From: Glycine soja
Lineage: Eukaryota > Streptophyta > Magnoliopsida > Fabales > Fabaceae
Reading direction: 5' to 3'
Length of the DNA stretch: 64,000 nucleotides
Assembly (NCBI RefSeq): GCF_004193775.1
Contig: NC_041003.1
Coordinates: 50,662,111-50,726,110, forward strand
Shown: one piece after another, positions 24,201-36,000 of the stretch
Numbering within the stretch: the stretch's first letter is position 1
Layout: each line of letters begins with the position of its first letter
Notes under the pieces: generated by a model
What the model was told of the DNA's origin: nothing
Databases searched by the model: none
What the model saw: the letters and a program-made list of their open reading frames with translations, nothing else
Program-made: the position numbers and the translations under genes

Positions 24201-24858
24201 CTGTACTTAGTGTTTAGAAGTAGAGCTGCATTCTGATGATTGATGAATGCTTTCATAAATGTGATCTAAGTGTGTGCTTCTTACTGTTTTTCTTAGTTTA
24301 TTCAAACGTTACGACACCCTTACAGCCGTACTAGCTCAAGCAAAAATTTTTGAAGTGGAATTCAAATTTGTGATTAACTTTCACAGGTGTATTCTACTTC
24401 AGTTGCAATGCTTCTTACAGCAGTTGTTTCTGTGTTCCTTTTTGGCTTCCATCTCTCCCTGGCCTTCTTCCTGGGCACAGTGTAAGTTGCTGTTTATTAT
24501 ATCATGAATGTGCTTGCCATGTCATATATTGTGTTTTTCTTCCCATGAGGCCATGACCCAAGTATTGCACATACATGAATACATCATACTATACCAGCAA
24601 CTGAAATTAAAATGTTGATTTTTTTTAGTACTTTTATGGCTTTGGCTCTTGATGATAACTTGTGTTAAATTTTGAAATGCTTCATGTTGATGTGCATGCC
24701 TCGGGGCAATAGCTTTTAATGCTTCATTTTTGTTGTCTCACATAAATTGCTTTATACCAATTTCTTTTTTTCTCTTGAATAAAAGTTTGTTAAATTATGT
24801 TTACAGTGTTGTCTCTGTTGCAATTTATCTGCACTCTGCTGGGAAGATACAAAGATAA
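12287..24858 (+). CDS. Nucleotide-sugar transporter, CMP-sialic acid/UDP-galactose transporter-like (355 aa, 15 exons)
   Basis: Exons: 12287-12313, 12394-12448, 12533-12608, 12692-12803, 13188-13267, 14113-14188, 14288-14388, 14736-14807, 15139-15187, 15289-15330, 15669-15790, 16429-16488, 18626-18674, 24387-24481, 24807-24858. Every junction is GT-AG and phases agree throughout, giving 1068 nt including the stop. The product is a Golgi-type membrane antiporter exchanging a nucleotide sugar for the nucleoside monophosphate. It starts MEYRKIKDEDEVRD. A soluble N-tail of about 50 residues precedes a series of hydrophobic helices. Family landmarks are ALYLVKNLLQYYIFAYVDA, YQILKNFNIISTGVLYR, SGFAGVYTEAIIKK, and the last helices ending VSVAIYLHSAGKIQR. 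The sequence resembles the Arabidopsis CMP-sialic acid transporter-like group near AT4G35335. Plants contain little or no sialic acid, so the true substrate is open. The reading frame is intact despite several intronic transposons. Confidence 0.93.
12885..13148 (+). mobile_element. 5'-truncated L1-type LINE insertion in intron 4 of the transporter
   Basis: A 264-bp insertion lies between a perfect 10-bp direct duplication TTCAAACCTA (12875-12884 and 13149-13158). It ends in a poly-A run preceded by TTTTTGCTGATAAAA. It is homologous to the 3' end of the LINE copy at 45290-45860 (shared GGTCCAGTAATATCAGGGA). The hairpin CAGTACC-ACT-GGTACTG lies at 13084-13100. Confidence 0.85.
13960..14049 (-). 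mobile_element. tRNA-derived SINE (about 90 bp) in intron 5 of the transporter
   Basis: The minus strand reads GGGTCTAGCTCAGTTGGTTG (A-box like), then GAGTTCGATTCC (B-box), and ends GGATTAAAAAA. These are the internal RNA polymerase III promoter boxes of tRNA genes. A 12-bp direct duplication TGTTGGTGTTTT flanks it (13948-13959 and 14050-14061), showing retroposition. The acceptor-stem halves do not pair, so it is not a functional tRNA. Confidence 0.75.
15911..16296 (+). mobile_element. Possible solo LTR in intron 11 of the transporter
   Basis: AT-rich sequence beginning GTTAGGATTATCATATC is followed by a TATTTAAATGACAG region, a GGGGCTCTGTCAAGG segment and a GC-richer end CCGGCGACTCGATCC, closing near CATAACA. 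This gradient is typical of a Copia-type LTR. I could not find a target duplication, so boundaries and identity are tentative. Confidence 0.3.
16571..16588. repeat. Poly-G run (18 nt)
   Basis: An uninterrupted run of G in intron 12 of the transporter. Its exact length should be treated with caution because such runs are error-prone in sequencing. Confidence 0.8.
17147..17973. mobile_element. Non-autonomous hAT transposon (827 bp) in intron 12 of the transporter
   Basis: It has terminal inverted repeats CAGTGTTGTTAA at the left and the inverse of CAATGTTGTTAA at the right. An 8-bp target duplication CTTGTGGC/CTTGTGGG flanks it (17139-17146 and 17974-17981, one mismatch). Eight-base duplications and CA(G)TGTTG ends are characteristic of hAT elements. 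Subterminal sequence is full of GGCGG/CCGCC motifs in inverted orientation. The middle (about 17340-17600) is GC-rich and translates to low-complexity Gly/Trp/Val sequence, not a transposase. Confidence 0.85.
18007..18150 (+). repeat. Degenerate TRIM-like LTR fragment
   Basis: TTGAAATCCCACATCGACTA followed by GGACAATTCTCA and TTTTGAGGTTGAGTTAGGCT matches the layout of the LTR copies at 19385 and 39257: a CCCACAT start block, then a GTTGAGTTAGGC block. No terminal boundary is clear. Confidence 0.5.
19470..20470 (+). pseudogene. LINE ORF1 remnant (RNA-binding nucleocapsid-like protein)
   Basis: The frame at 19470-19859 contains FTRFPDDKTEKELWTQF and GRRYGLVRFKGV, matching RNP2/RNP1-like positions of the RRM found in plant LINE ORF1. 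A frameshift near 19857 breaks it; the continuation (MYVNIPKYGR-type) is in another frame. A later frame at 20285-20470 ends RLVWIHCWGIPLAAW, as in the DUF4283 domain of these proteins. Confidence 0.7.
21110..23300 (+). pseudogene. LINE ORF2 remnant: reverse transcriptase and C-terminal zinc-binding domain
   Basis: Reverse transcriptase blocks are readable in three frames: YRPISLIGSMYKIVAKILA, FKVDYEKAYNSVSWEFL, QRGLRQGDSLVPLLFNI and the catalytic YADD at 21726-21737. Then come PFSYLGILIGANPR and WKTVCLPKEKGGLGIKDL. The last frame (22464-23144) ends with the zf-RVT block [19 protein letters not shown]. Frameshifts near 21555 and 21878 and stops near 22315 and 22430 abolish the product. Confidence 0.85.
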
Positions 24859-25929
24859 CCATGACTTCTGCCTTCTATTTTTCCTTTAGTGGATTTTTTT
24901 ATTCATTGTTGTTTAGCCTTGTGCAAACGAATACATATTTCACTGTAATAGTGTATGTGTATACTTTGAAATCTATCTTCGTCTGTATATCTCAACAAGG
25001 ATAGAACCAGGCTTAGGTTCGATTGTCTACATTATGCTTCTTGATGCGTGAGATGTAAATTCCACTAGAAGCTCTTGTTGGAGTTAAGGACGTTGCCCTG
25101 ACCTAGCAATTCAATAACCTATATTGGATTTTTTTTTATCCACTAGAAGCTCTTGTTCGAGTTAAGAGCCATTTATTATTCAATGAGTAATTTTTTTTAT
25201 AATTTTGTAGTTTTCATTAAATTTATGAGTATTCATGGATTGTATTATATTGATATTGAGGATAAATTATTTAATCTAATGACTTTTAATTTTTTTTTGA
25301 AATCATCATGCGATTGGTTTGATTTAAAATTTAAATTTGATCCAATTCAATCTAATATAAATTGGATTGGATTAGGTTAAAAATTGCCAAAATCTTTTTA
25401 GCAACTTTACACCGCTAGTTTAGGTTAAAAACTAATTTGAGTAATTTAATAATATTTTTATTTTGTTAAAAAAAAACATTATTTTTTATGAAAAAAACAA
25501 TAATTTTATTATATTGAAGTCATTTGAAAACAACTTCAGGCATTCGAAGTATATACACTTTGTGTAAAAAGAGAAAGAAAAAAAAAGAACAAGTAATGGA
25601 TAATATGATAGAAAAAAAGGTAAGAGTAAAATTTGGAATTTGAAAAAATTAAGATATTTTTTTTATGTAATAAGTAAGCATTGTTCATTCTTTTTCTATT
25701 GTTTATCAATTCCACCTTTTTAAATTTATTTTCAATTAGAGGGGGGAAAGTGAGTTAGTGTGGCGTGGGAAGAAGTCAGAATAACATGAGAAATGGTTGG
25801 CTTAGGATGCATAGCAGGAATAGGAGTTCGGCATTGTCATCGACTCCATGATCGAGTTTGAATCCTTGCTTCTAAATTTGAAGAACTAACACTAACACTA
25901 ACACGGTGGTGGTCGTTGTTTCCTGCTTC
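24859..25929. other. Intergenic region between transporter and CLC remnant
   Basis: It begins with the 3' UTR of the transporter. A 27-bp segment CCACTAGAAGCTCTTGTT(G/C)G occurs twice (25062 and 25140, 78 bp apart). The remainder is AT-rich with poly-A/T runs. No gene is evident. Confidence 0.5.
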
Positions 25930-27750
25930 TACTTCTACAAACGAGACTCATCGGTGTCGTCAAATTAGGGCTAGGCGTCCATGTTGTGTGCCTAATAATA
26001 GGCAAGTTGGGGATGGGAAGGAAGAGGAAGAAGAAGGAGCTTCTACTTCGGAACAACAACTAGAGTGAGAATGGAAGCTCCTCACCAGGATTGGTGATTC
26101 CGAAATAATATCTTCATGCTTGGTTGGTCTCCTCACCGTCGTCGCTATCATGCTCTTCAATTATGTTGTAAGTTATTATTATGCTATGCATAGATAGATA
26201 GATAGACTCTCTAATCATAATTTCATAAAATAATAATATCCTATGTGATATCAATGTAACCTAATGACATGTAATAAATAAGGTCCATGAAATTTATGAT
26301 TTGTTCTGGGATGGGATTCCTAATCAAGGCGCTTCATGGCTGAGAGAAGCGCCTATTGAGACAATATGGGCACAAGTAGTACTAGTTCCGACTTTTGGAG
26401 GTGTTATTGCGTCTCTGCTATAAACCTCCTTCGTTAACGTTTTGACTCTGCTGTCCAAGAAGAAGATCCTTTCCTCCAAACTCCATTTGCCTACCTAAGT
26501 CTGCTTCCCGCCCTTTCTTAAAGGCCATGGCAGCTTTTGTTACTCTAGGCACCGGCAATTCCTTGGGTCCAGAGGGTCCAAGTGTCGACATTGGTACTTC
26601 CATTGCCAAAGCCCTTCATCCTTTCTTTGACAATGGAAAGAGTTCCGGCAGAATGCTCTCCCTTCTCACCGCTGGATCTCGCTGGCCTCTCTGCCGGTAC
26701 ATGTTACTTTTATCACTTTCCTGGGATCAGATTATTCTCTTCTGTAATTTATATTTCTTATCAGGTTTCAATGCTGCTGTTGCCGGATGTTTTTTCGCTG
26801 TTGAGTCTGTCTTGTGGCCCTCATCTGCAGATGCATCTTTACCACTTACAAATAATACTTCCATGGTGATACTTAGTGCTGTCATACTGACTGTGCCTAT
26901 CTTACAAACATACAACTTAGAAGGGCTGTACCTGGACATTTCGTTACAAACTTGGTTAAATCTAGTCAAGTATAATAATACATGGAAGCCCTTAGTAAGC
27001 TAGTTCCTTTTCTCCTACAATGAAGATTTAAGCAGCCAAATGCAAGTAAATTTTACCTTTTGGGTGTCATATTGGATCATTGAACTACTTGAGCATAAAT
27101 TCCATAGTATGCCCATTTTACTTTTATCTTTCTGCTTCAATATGATTTCATTTGTAAAATTCTGCTTACAGAAATTCAGGTTTGGTATTGTATATTCTCT
27201 ATATTTTTAGTCTCTATGAAACAGACACTGGTGGGTGATATATACTATTGAACTGCTGATTTTGAAATTTAAGAAAACAAAAGCTGAATTCTTTGTGAAC
27301 ATTTCTTGCTATTTTCAATCTGATGGGTAAGTTTTAAAGTGAGAGTATTCAACTTGATTTCAGAGCTCCCACTGTATCTATTGCTGGGTATTTTATGTGG
27401 CCTGGTGTCATTGGCCCCTATCTAAATGTACATCATATATGTTGACTATTGTTGACAATCTGCACAAGGCCACTGGAATTCCACGATCTTCATTCCCTGT
27501 ATTGGGAGGCTTATCAGTTGGGTTGATAGCATTGATATATCCAGAAATCCTCTACTGGGGTTTTGAGAATGTTGACATTTTATTAGAATCTCAGCCATTT
27601 GTTAAAGGCCTTTCCACTGACCTATTGCTTCTGCTAATAACTGTCAAGATAGTTGTAACTTCTCTGTGCAGGGCTTCTGGATTAGTGGGAGGGTATTATG
27701 CCCCGTCTCTCTTTATAGGCTCCTTAATTTTTTTGAATGAAAAAGTGTTA
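25930..27750 (+). pseudogene. CLC-E: Chloride channel CLC-e-like pseudogene, truncated
   Basis: Several CLC exons are recognisable but disabled. 26094-26169 encodes a membrane segment ending VVAIMLFNYV with donor GTAAGT. 26282-26423 encodes VHEIYDLFWDGIPNQGASWL and VPTFGGV. 26524-26696 carries the ion-pathway motif LGTGNSLGPEGPSVDIG, and after a short retained intron (to about 26764) FNAAVAGCFFAVESV follows. 27360-27720 encodes LPLYLLLGILCG, then ATGIPRSSFPVLGGL and ASGLVGGYYAPSLFIG. In-frame stops (around 26423 and 26520) and a frameshift near 27410 break it. The C-terminal CBS domains are absent. Introns are retained, so it is a decayed gene copy and not a retrocopy. Functional CLC-e is a chloroplast/thylakoid anion channel or transporter. 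CLC-f is the alternative family; the CLC-e choice rests partly on synteny. Confidence 0.85.
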
Positions 27751-27883
27751 TGAGCCATAAAGAAATAGTTGCAACTTCTCTGTGCAGGGCTTCTGGATTA
27801 GTGGGATGGTATTATGCCCCGTCTCTCTTTATAGGCTCCTTAATTTTTTTGAATGAAAAAGTGTTATGAGCCATAAAGAAATA
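27652..27883 (+). repeat. 116-bp tandem duplication at the end of the CLC pseudogene
   Basis: Positions 27652-27767 and 27768-27883 are head-to-tail copies differing at only two positions seen by eye (GTTGTAAC/GTTGCAAC and GGGAGGG/GGGATGG). Each contains the YYAPSLFIG coding segment and the same terminating sequence. Confidence 0.92.
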
Positions 27884-30031
27884 TCAAATTAAGCCATAAA
27901 AGCTCCCTTTGAATACCAAAAAATCCATTATTTTTAATAGTGTACAACCATAATTGTCTAAGAACATCAACATTTAAGTTTGTTGGAATGCTTTTCAATT
28001 GGTCCAGAATTTTGTGAATGCTTTGTCCATGTGACATAAAGCAATATCAAAGAGGACACAAGCAGTGATAAACTTGACGACAACAAAAACAACGAAGGTG
28101 ATAAACTGTGATAATCTCATGTCCCCATCCCAGTAAAGTGGAAGGCAAAAAAAGCCAAAAAGGGGATGAATATTTTCCCTCACTATACCATTCAACATTT
28201 CAGCTAATGACACGAAGTGAGAGTTGATAACCATTTTGAAAACAACAGCAGTGCAGAAATAATCATTTTTTTGTTCTTTCCAAAACCATACATGAATGAC
28301 TTCATTTATCCGTTCATTCGACGATTATTGCAGCAAGCCCTACTACCAAAACAATAACAACGAAAGAACCAAAAAAGAGGGAAACAAGACAAAGACGAAA
28401 GAAAGAGAAAACGCACCTGCTAATGTGCTTCTTCAACCGTTGACAACGCTCGAAGTCGAACATGCAAGTGCAAATTGGAAGTTGCAAAAGGAAGCAGAGA
28501 CCAAACTACACAGAGCAAATGGAACGGTTAAAACCTAAACAACCCAAGTTAATGCGAAAGCAACAGAAGCAAACCTTCTAATGTCTTTGTTCAATCGTTG
28601 ACAATAATCGAAGTTGAAGAAGGAAGTCGTCGGACGTTGCCGAAGGAAGCGGAGGACGGAGCTGCGATGAGAAAACGATGGAGAGCAAATGGGGTTGGTA
28701 ACATGAAGGAGCCAACTTTTCTATTCTGAATTCAAAATTTTTATTTTTTATTTTTGTTTTAAATATAATTAAACAACTTCTGGTTGTATAGGATACTGTA
28801 TTGAATAATACCACCACCAAACAATATGATCAAAATTTCTATAAACACCAAATAAACTCTAAAAATCTTTTCAATGAAATTAACTAAAAATAGTATAATA
28901 TAAATTTCCAAAATGATAAATTACAATTTTTTCACTTTAAAAAAAATCTTCTGAAAACTAGTTTTGATTGGCTTTCATTTCTAACACTGCTTTTCAAAAA
29001 ATTATTGTAAATTATACAAAAACTTTTTATTTGAAGAAATAGAAAGATAATTTTAAATCATCAAAACGAACACATACACAAAAAAAAAGAAAGATAATTT
29101 TCCTTACCTTAGGATAACAAACTTGGAAGCCTTTTGCTTCCAATAGATACACTTCTACATATAAACAAAAATAAAATAAAAAATTATTTTAGGTTTCTTA
29201 ATCGTTGCCTGGAGGCAACAGTTTTTTTTTATAATGCCTGAAGGTAACATATAAGCAAATAATAGTAATAACAATAATATATTCGAATAGGTCACTCTAT
29301 TTAATCTAAAGGATTTTAAATTACTTAAATATTATCCTTTTTACTAATACTATCGTTGCTCTTTTTCAAGTGTCAATTTTATTAAGTTTTTTTTTGTTCA
29401 TTTTTATCTCATTTTAAAAGTTCAAAACTTTCCTTACTCTTTTATTATTTGTATCCTTATATTTATCTTTTTCTTTTAATCATCTTACACATTTATCATG
29501 GAATTCAATAGATAAATGAAAAATAAATTATAGAAAAATTAATGAATAAGATAAATAAATAATATAATAAAAAAGTATCTAACAATCTAAAGAAAAGAAT
29601 ATTAATTATATATCTTAATTCCTATGTCACAACCTTTTAAACAACACTTGAAAGGAACAAGACTACTTTTTTGGTTCCTCACATGCATGTTCTCCCAACA
29701 GATATTCAAACCTTAAGTCACAAGGTTATGAGAGACTAGCTCCTTCCACTAAGACTCAATCTCCATTGGTGAAATGGAACAAAGCACTGAAGTCTTGAAA
29801 AGTCCTCGACAGCTCATTTAGTAAATATACCCAAGTCAGGTCAAGTTCTGCTTGAAATAAATTTCTCATTTACATTAATGGCACAGACAATCACAAAAAA
29901 TCAAGAGTAACACTACACAACAATGGTGAGTAAATCAAGATATGACCATGTAATGGCTCGTTCTTTAGCTAATAAGGAAAATGCTGATTGATATTTCGCA
30001 ACGTCCAAAAACAGTATGCCAAAGCTAAAAC
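27884..30031. other. Intergenic region between CLC remnant and BIG1 3' end
   Basis: Two related 45-bp segments (28417-28461 and 28575-28618; GTTGACAA..TCGAAGT core) lie in a GC-richer patch. On the minus strand each is followed by a donor-like sequence (ATTAGCAG/GTGCG and ATTAGAAG/GTTTGC), so this could be the duplicated leader of a minus-strand transcript or transposon. A 79-codon hydrophobic minus frame (27995-28234) is of unknown nature. From 28740 on the sequence is AT-rich and featureless. The final about 200 bp probably hold the BIG1 3' UTR. Confidence 0.4.
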
Positions 30032-33000
30032 TCAATCCATTATAATTTGGCCAACAGATGAACGAAACATATTACTCAGGGCATGTTGAACTTCTCCAGA
30101 GGTGTGTTCACTCCTCACGAGATCTACCAGTAAGTGAAAGAACCCTGGAATATACCTCCTGAATGAATCCTTTTTCAGACCAGCCAATCCTTGCAATGCT
30201 GAGATGACTAAAGATGTCCTAGCAGCTATCTCTTCCTTCTTTGCAGAGCTCAGAGGGAGTTTTCGATGTGGCGCTGGCATGGTATCAGACTTGTGAAAAG
30301 TGGAACTGGAACCAGCACAATTTAGGTATATGTCCAATACGGTTTCACACACAGCAACTAACTCTTGTTCTAGCTCTATCTCATCATGCACAAAATGATC
30401 ATGGAGATGTATATTTTGTAGAAAGTTGAGGTGATTCTGGAAGGACTCATTTTCAAAATGAACCATGGGAGGGCCAGATATTTCCAGGACAGAGCAAGCT
30501 TTCTGCAACTTCTTCAGTAGGATTGACTCTCTGTTCATCTCACGAGCATGTAAAGCAATAGATGAATATAATTCAATAAGGACTTTGATGCTGGCTGCAG
30601 ATAAGGATTGCTGGTGCTTTTTGTACAGATCAGTTGCAACCTGCAAGTAGAACATATAAAGATATATACCATCAAAATGAACTCGTTCAGAGGTGAAATT
30701 TATATCAAGCTGCACTATATATGTCTTTAAATCTGTTTTCATGAAAGAACTAATAAAACAAAATCAGTGGATGCATGTAGATTGAATACTAGGAAATTTA
30801 GTGCTTATGTTTTAATTGTTAACTTATGCACATACAAAACGAGCAAGAAGTAAACCTGTACAATGAGTAGCTGCATAGCAATATGATTCTTCGTTCTTGA
30901 CACAACATATGTGGCCGTTTGCAGATTGTCATCATCAAATTCATCATTTGTCAAGTCATGATCAGAAGAACTTTCTAAGTCAGCAGAAGACTGTGAAATG
31001 TGAGGCACCTCAATATTATTCATGGTTCTCAAGACCTTCATGAATCCTGGCACTGTTGACATAGCTGCCTCTTTCAAACATAGAAAAATCTCTTTCCATT
31101 CTTCTGCTGAAAGCCTGTTACCAAGGTCACCTGTGAGACGCACTAATCCAGCAACTCCAGTACTAGCTGGACCCTGAACAGGACTTCTAATGAACCCTGT
31201 CAGTACTGATACCACGCCAGGTAGCTGAGACCTCACCACATCAAAGAAGGTGGCAAATAAATCTATTAAACATTCTGCTGCTACTGAATAAGTCTCAGAA
31301 TCCCATGTGCTTCCTTCGGTATGCACAGATACTAAAGAAGGTGAACAATGGGCCTCTTGTAGATTCATCTCTTTGTTTCCAGATACTGAGTTATATACAG
31401 GGAAAATAACAGAACAGAAAATGCTATTCCAAAACGTGTGGGAGAATAGATGACCATGATCCTTCAAAATGTTAAAAAGCACCTCCAAAGAACTCTTTCT
31501 GATAGCTGATCTTGGGTCAGAAGTTAGTTTTGATAACCCTTCAATGAAAATATAAAAATATTAACTTAAAGTATAAAGAACAGGCAAGAGTTATGGAAAA
31601 ATGGCCTGAAATATCCTTATGGAGTTTATGTTATCTCACTGCTGCACAAAATGTGGTTAAATCACTATTATGTTTGCTTTTTTGACACTAACTAGGAGCT
31701 AGAGGTACACTTATTTGCTACATCCAACAAGAGAAGTGAAAGCAACTCTGTTGACAAAATGCAGCAATCATCGCTCCAGATTTTAACACAAAAACTTAAT
31801 ACAAAGCTTAACATACTTTATATAAAGGGCAGCATCAACAGGAATGTGAGCAATAGACATTTGAGATTTATGTAATCAATCAATCAAACAGAATACATAC
31901 ATTTCTTGGACAAGAATAAGTTTTTTGGTCCACCATGAAGGTAGGTTGGCCACTGTACCAAATATCTTAGGGCATATCATCTAAATGCATATTACCTGAT
32001 AGCAAAGGATTCCAAAAGGAGACATGATCATCATTATCAGTATGAGCTTGTAAATCTGAAATACCATTTGCTACAACAACTGATGGGCCATCAACACTGC
32101 TCTTATTGCAAACAAGTCCTCCATCAGCAAGTCTGACTGCACAGAAACGAAGAAACGCAATTGCATTGAGGCTAACGTCACTGTTGAATCTGCTATTTGT
32201 AAATGTCAAAAGGCATCGGACACAATCGGTGAAGGTCATTGTCTCTGTCTCAGTAATATAAGGAAAAAATTCACGCACTATTTTCTCCATGGTCTCAAAT
32301 GCTAATAATACAATATTCTTCCGCTCATCAGCTGCAGCAGCTGTAAAAACCTGAGAACCAAAAACACTGCAAGATAAGTCAAGATTGTTCCATTGTCTCA
32401 ACTCACAAATGCTAACAAATGACATGTGCATTTTCTTCTTGCTTAGGAAGGAAGCAGGGAAATTAATGAAGCCCGTATCTGAACGTGGCGGTAAATGTCA
32501 TTATATTAACAATTTTCTGGTACACTAAATTTGTGTGTTGCATTTAGATTGTTGAAAACCCTCAATAGTTTGACTAGATGTGCATCCTTGATGTCTTTTT
32601 TTTTTGTATTCATTTCCTTTTTAACAAGCCATTTTAGAGGGATTAAAATTTGACTATGAATATTCATTCCTGAAAGATTGTTTAGATTATCTAAATTGCC
32701 AGCAAAATAATAAAATGAAATGTTCCAATAATAATGAATTAAAAACCAAAAAACAGTTATATGCATTTTTACCTTCAATGCATGTGTGTGTATGCAAGTA
32801 ATCAAATGTAATCTTGAAAAGAATAATAAACAATCACAAATGTGCCTCCTCAATTTGTTTCACTTTTGTCAATAAAAACAATTGAGCAACATTTGGCAAT
32901 TTCAATTTTTTTTATCAAATGGTCTGAAACCATGTCTTGGGGGGGGGGAGGAGAATATCAAGCCAACTTCAACATTACCATAAAAACACTTTTCCAGCCA

Positions 33001-36000
33001 GATTTCACATTACTGACACGGCTAAGGACCATCTGTGAAATACAACGAACTATTAATTCTCTAATTTCTGTGGTGTTGCTTTTCTGCATAACAATCACAA
33101 ATGGTCTCAGAAATTCATTCTGGAAGTTATAATTAGCCAGCTCCTCACGCTCCAAAAATTTCATTGCAAGTTGTCGCAGAGAGTCCATTGCAAAGATTGC
33201 AACTGACAAGTTTTCTGACAATCCAACTGACACAAAGAAATCTGAGAGAACATTCCATATGCGAGACCATACTAATCTGATGCGGTTCATATTATAATGC
33301 CTGCAAATGCAACCATGTTCTAGTCTTAAGTAGATTGAATGATCATTAGAATTTTAATCATAAATGTGCAAGAGAAGAGAATAACTTGGAATCACCGATT
33401 ACGAGCTACAAAGAACATGACTGAGAGAAAATCACAATCCCTTTCTTAAGGTCTAATTAAATCAACAAAGGATCCCCTTTCAGGCAAGTAACATTTCCCT
33501 CATTCAAAAAGATATAACAATTAACATAAATATGTATGTTAGAGTTAGAGATATAACAATTAACATAAATATTTCGGATTGCACGTCAGTTGTATACATT
33601 TCAGTATATGTGGATGATATTATCATCACTAGCAATAACAGCAAGTTAGTTCATTCTCTGGTTTCTCAAATCTGTCTTCTCTCTAAAGGATCTTGGTGAA
33701 TTGGACAATTTCTTGGGAATAGAAGTCAGAGGCAGAAAGATGGTTCTCTTATTCTAACTCAGTCCAAGTATATTTGTGATCTCTTGACCAAGACCAACAT
33801 GGACGAGTCTAATCCTATATCTTCTCCTATGGTTGGAGGATGTAAACTCACAAAGTTTGGTTCTGAGAATTTGTCTGATCCAACTCTTAACAGATCTATT
33901 GTTGGTGCCTTGCAGTATGCTACCATCACTCGACCAGAGATTAGTTTTTCTGTCAATAAAGTTCGTCAGTTTATGGCTTGGCCCTTTGACCAACATTGGC
34001 TAGCAGTGAAGAGAATTCTGAGGTACCTCAAGGGTACAGTTTCTTTAGGGTTGCATTTCCAGGCTGCTTCCCAGCAGCAACCCTTTCCTCTTCATGCTTA
34101 TTGCAATGCAGATTGGGCATCTGATCCTGATGAAAGGAGGTCTACATCTGGAGCTGCTATTTTTCTTGGACCTAATTTGATCTCTTGGTGGTCCAAGAAA
34201 CAGTCAGTGGTTGCCCATTCTAGTACAGAGGCAGAATATAGGAGCATGACTCTCATAGCAGCTGAGGTCACTTGGATTCAGTCCCTTCTTTCTGAACTTC
34301 AAGTTCCTCACACCACTCCTGTTATTCTTTGTGACAATACCAGTATTGTCTCCTTGGCTCATAATCCTGTTCTTCACTACAGAACTAAGCACATGGAGTT
34401 GGATCTGTTTGTCAGAGAAAAGGTCCTCACCAAGCAAATCAATGTGGTGCATGTGCCTGCTCTTGATCAACTGGCAGATATTTTGACCAAGGCTTTATCT
34501 CCTGATACTTTTCTTTTGTACAGATCCAAGCTCATTCTTCCAACCCCTCATGAGCTTGTGGGGGGGTATAAGTGTATACTGTACCTCAATTATTTTTACT
34601 TACTACAGTAAGGTGTTGTTAGTTTGTTAGCTGAAGTTAGTTGTGAGTTAGGATTGTTGACAGTTCTCACTGTCAACTATATAAACTCTTGTAACTATTT
34701 TCAGTTAGGTTGAATAACAATCTGTTTCTCAATCTCTCTTCTCTCTCTCTTTCTCTAAATTGTAAAAATTCATAATTTCATATACTAGGATATTTCATAT
34801 TCATACCAAAACATACTAGAAAAAGTACAAATAAGGAATATAAAACAAAATGGGCAATGTCTGAGTGTAAATTACGTGGTTTATATTCACTGTGAAAGCT
34901 CCATATGTCAAGAAAATTATTACTTCAGAAATCTGAATGAATTGCACAAAGAGAACATCTATCATAAAAAGGACAAAGAAACTTACGCAATTTCTACTAT
35001 TTTAGTGAGGCCAAATACACGGGGGTCTGTTGGAGACTGTAACTCTGAAATGGAAACTTTACAAAGTGCTTTGACAAATGCTACTATTGCTTCTCCATTC
35101 AACCGTTGACTATGAGCAAACACATGGTTCAATTCAAAGTTCCCAATCTGGTCCAGTAGATTCAAGTTTGAAATGAAATTATTTATCTGTTCTGTTGTTA
35201 ATATTGCAGAAGCATTGACCCCAATACTTGTACTGTCATATGAACTACCACGAACAACAGCCACCATGGCTGGATTCTGGAGTGTTCCTTTCTTAAAAGA
35301 AGAGAAACCTAATGTTTTCAGTGCTTTCTCCTCCGTTTCAAAATTAGTTGAAGTGAAGAAGGTTGCATCACTTGGGGCACCCTCACCTAACAGTTGCAAA
35401 TGCTCAATTCGGGAGAGGCAAGTTAATATGTGTTCCCATGCTTCATACAGATGATCTCCATCTTCAATCGCAATTGATATTATCGCCTGTACAAAAATAA
35501 GATTTAAAAGATATTAAAATGACATATACATGAAATCAAGTGGCTCATTCACATGATAAACACAAAAAAATGTACTAATCACATTCTATTTTCATGCAAA
35601 GGATTAAGCAAATAAAATCAAAGTGACCCATTCATCACTGCTTTCTTGATATAAGTACAATATGGCTAGAATGACATTAATATATGGTGTGCAATAAGCA
35701 ATTGTCATTATAAATACAAAAGGAGAATACAGGTGTGTGACTGATTTGATTTGAGTAATGTCCATGGCAGTCAAAATAAAGATTCACTTACCTTGACAGC
35801 ATCAACATTTTTCTGTTTCATATCTCCAGCACAGTGCAGATAAGTAAATTTGGCAACAGATGTAACAAAAGCATCCCTTTGAGTCTGCATACCCATCACT
35901 GCAGTAACATGCACAGCATGTCGAAATCCTTGTAAGCATTGAGAAGTAGCTACCCTGTCATCACTCTGGTCAAGTGTTACACTGAATGCAGCCAGCATAG

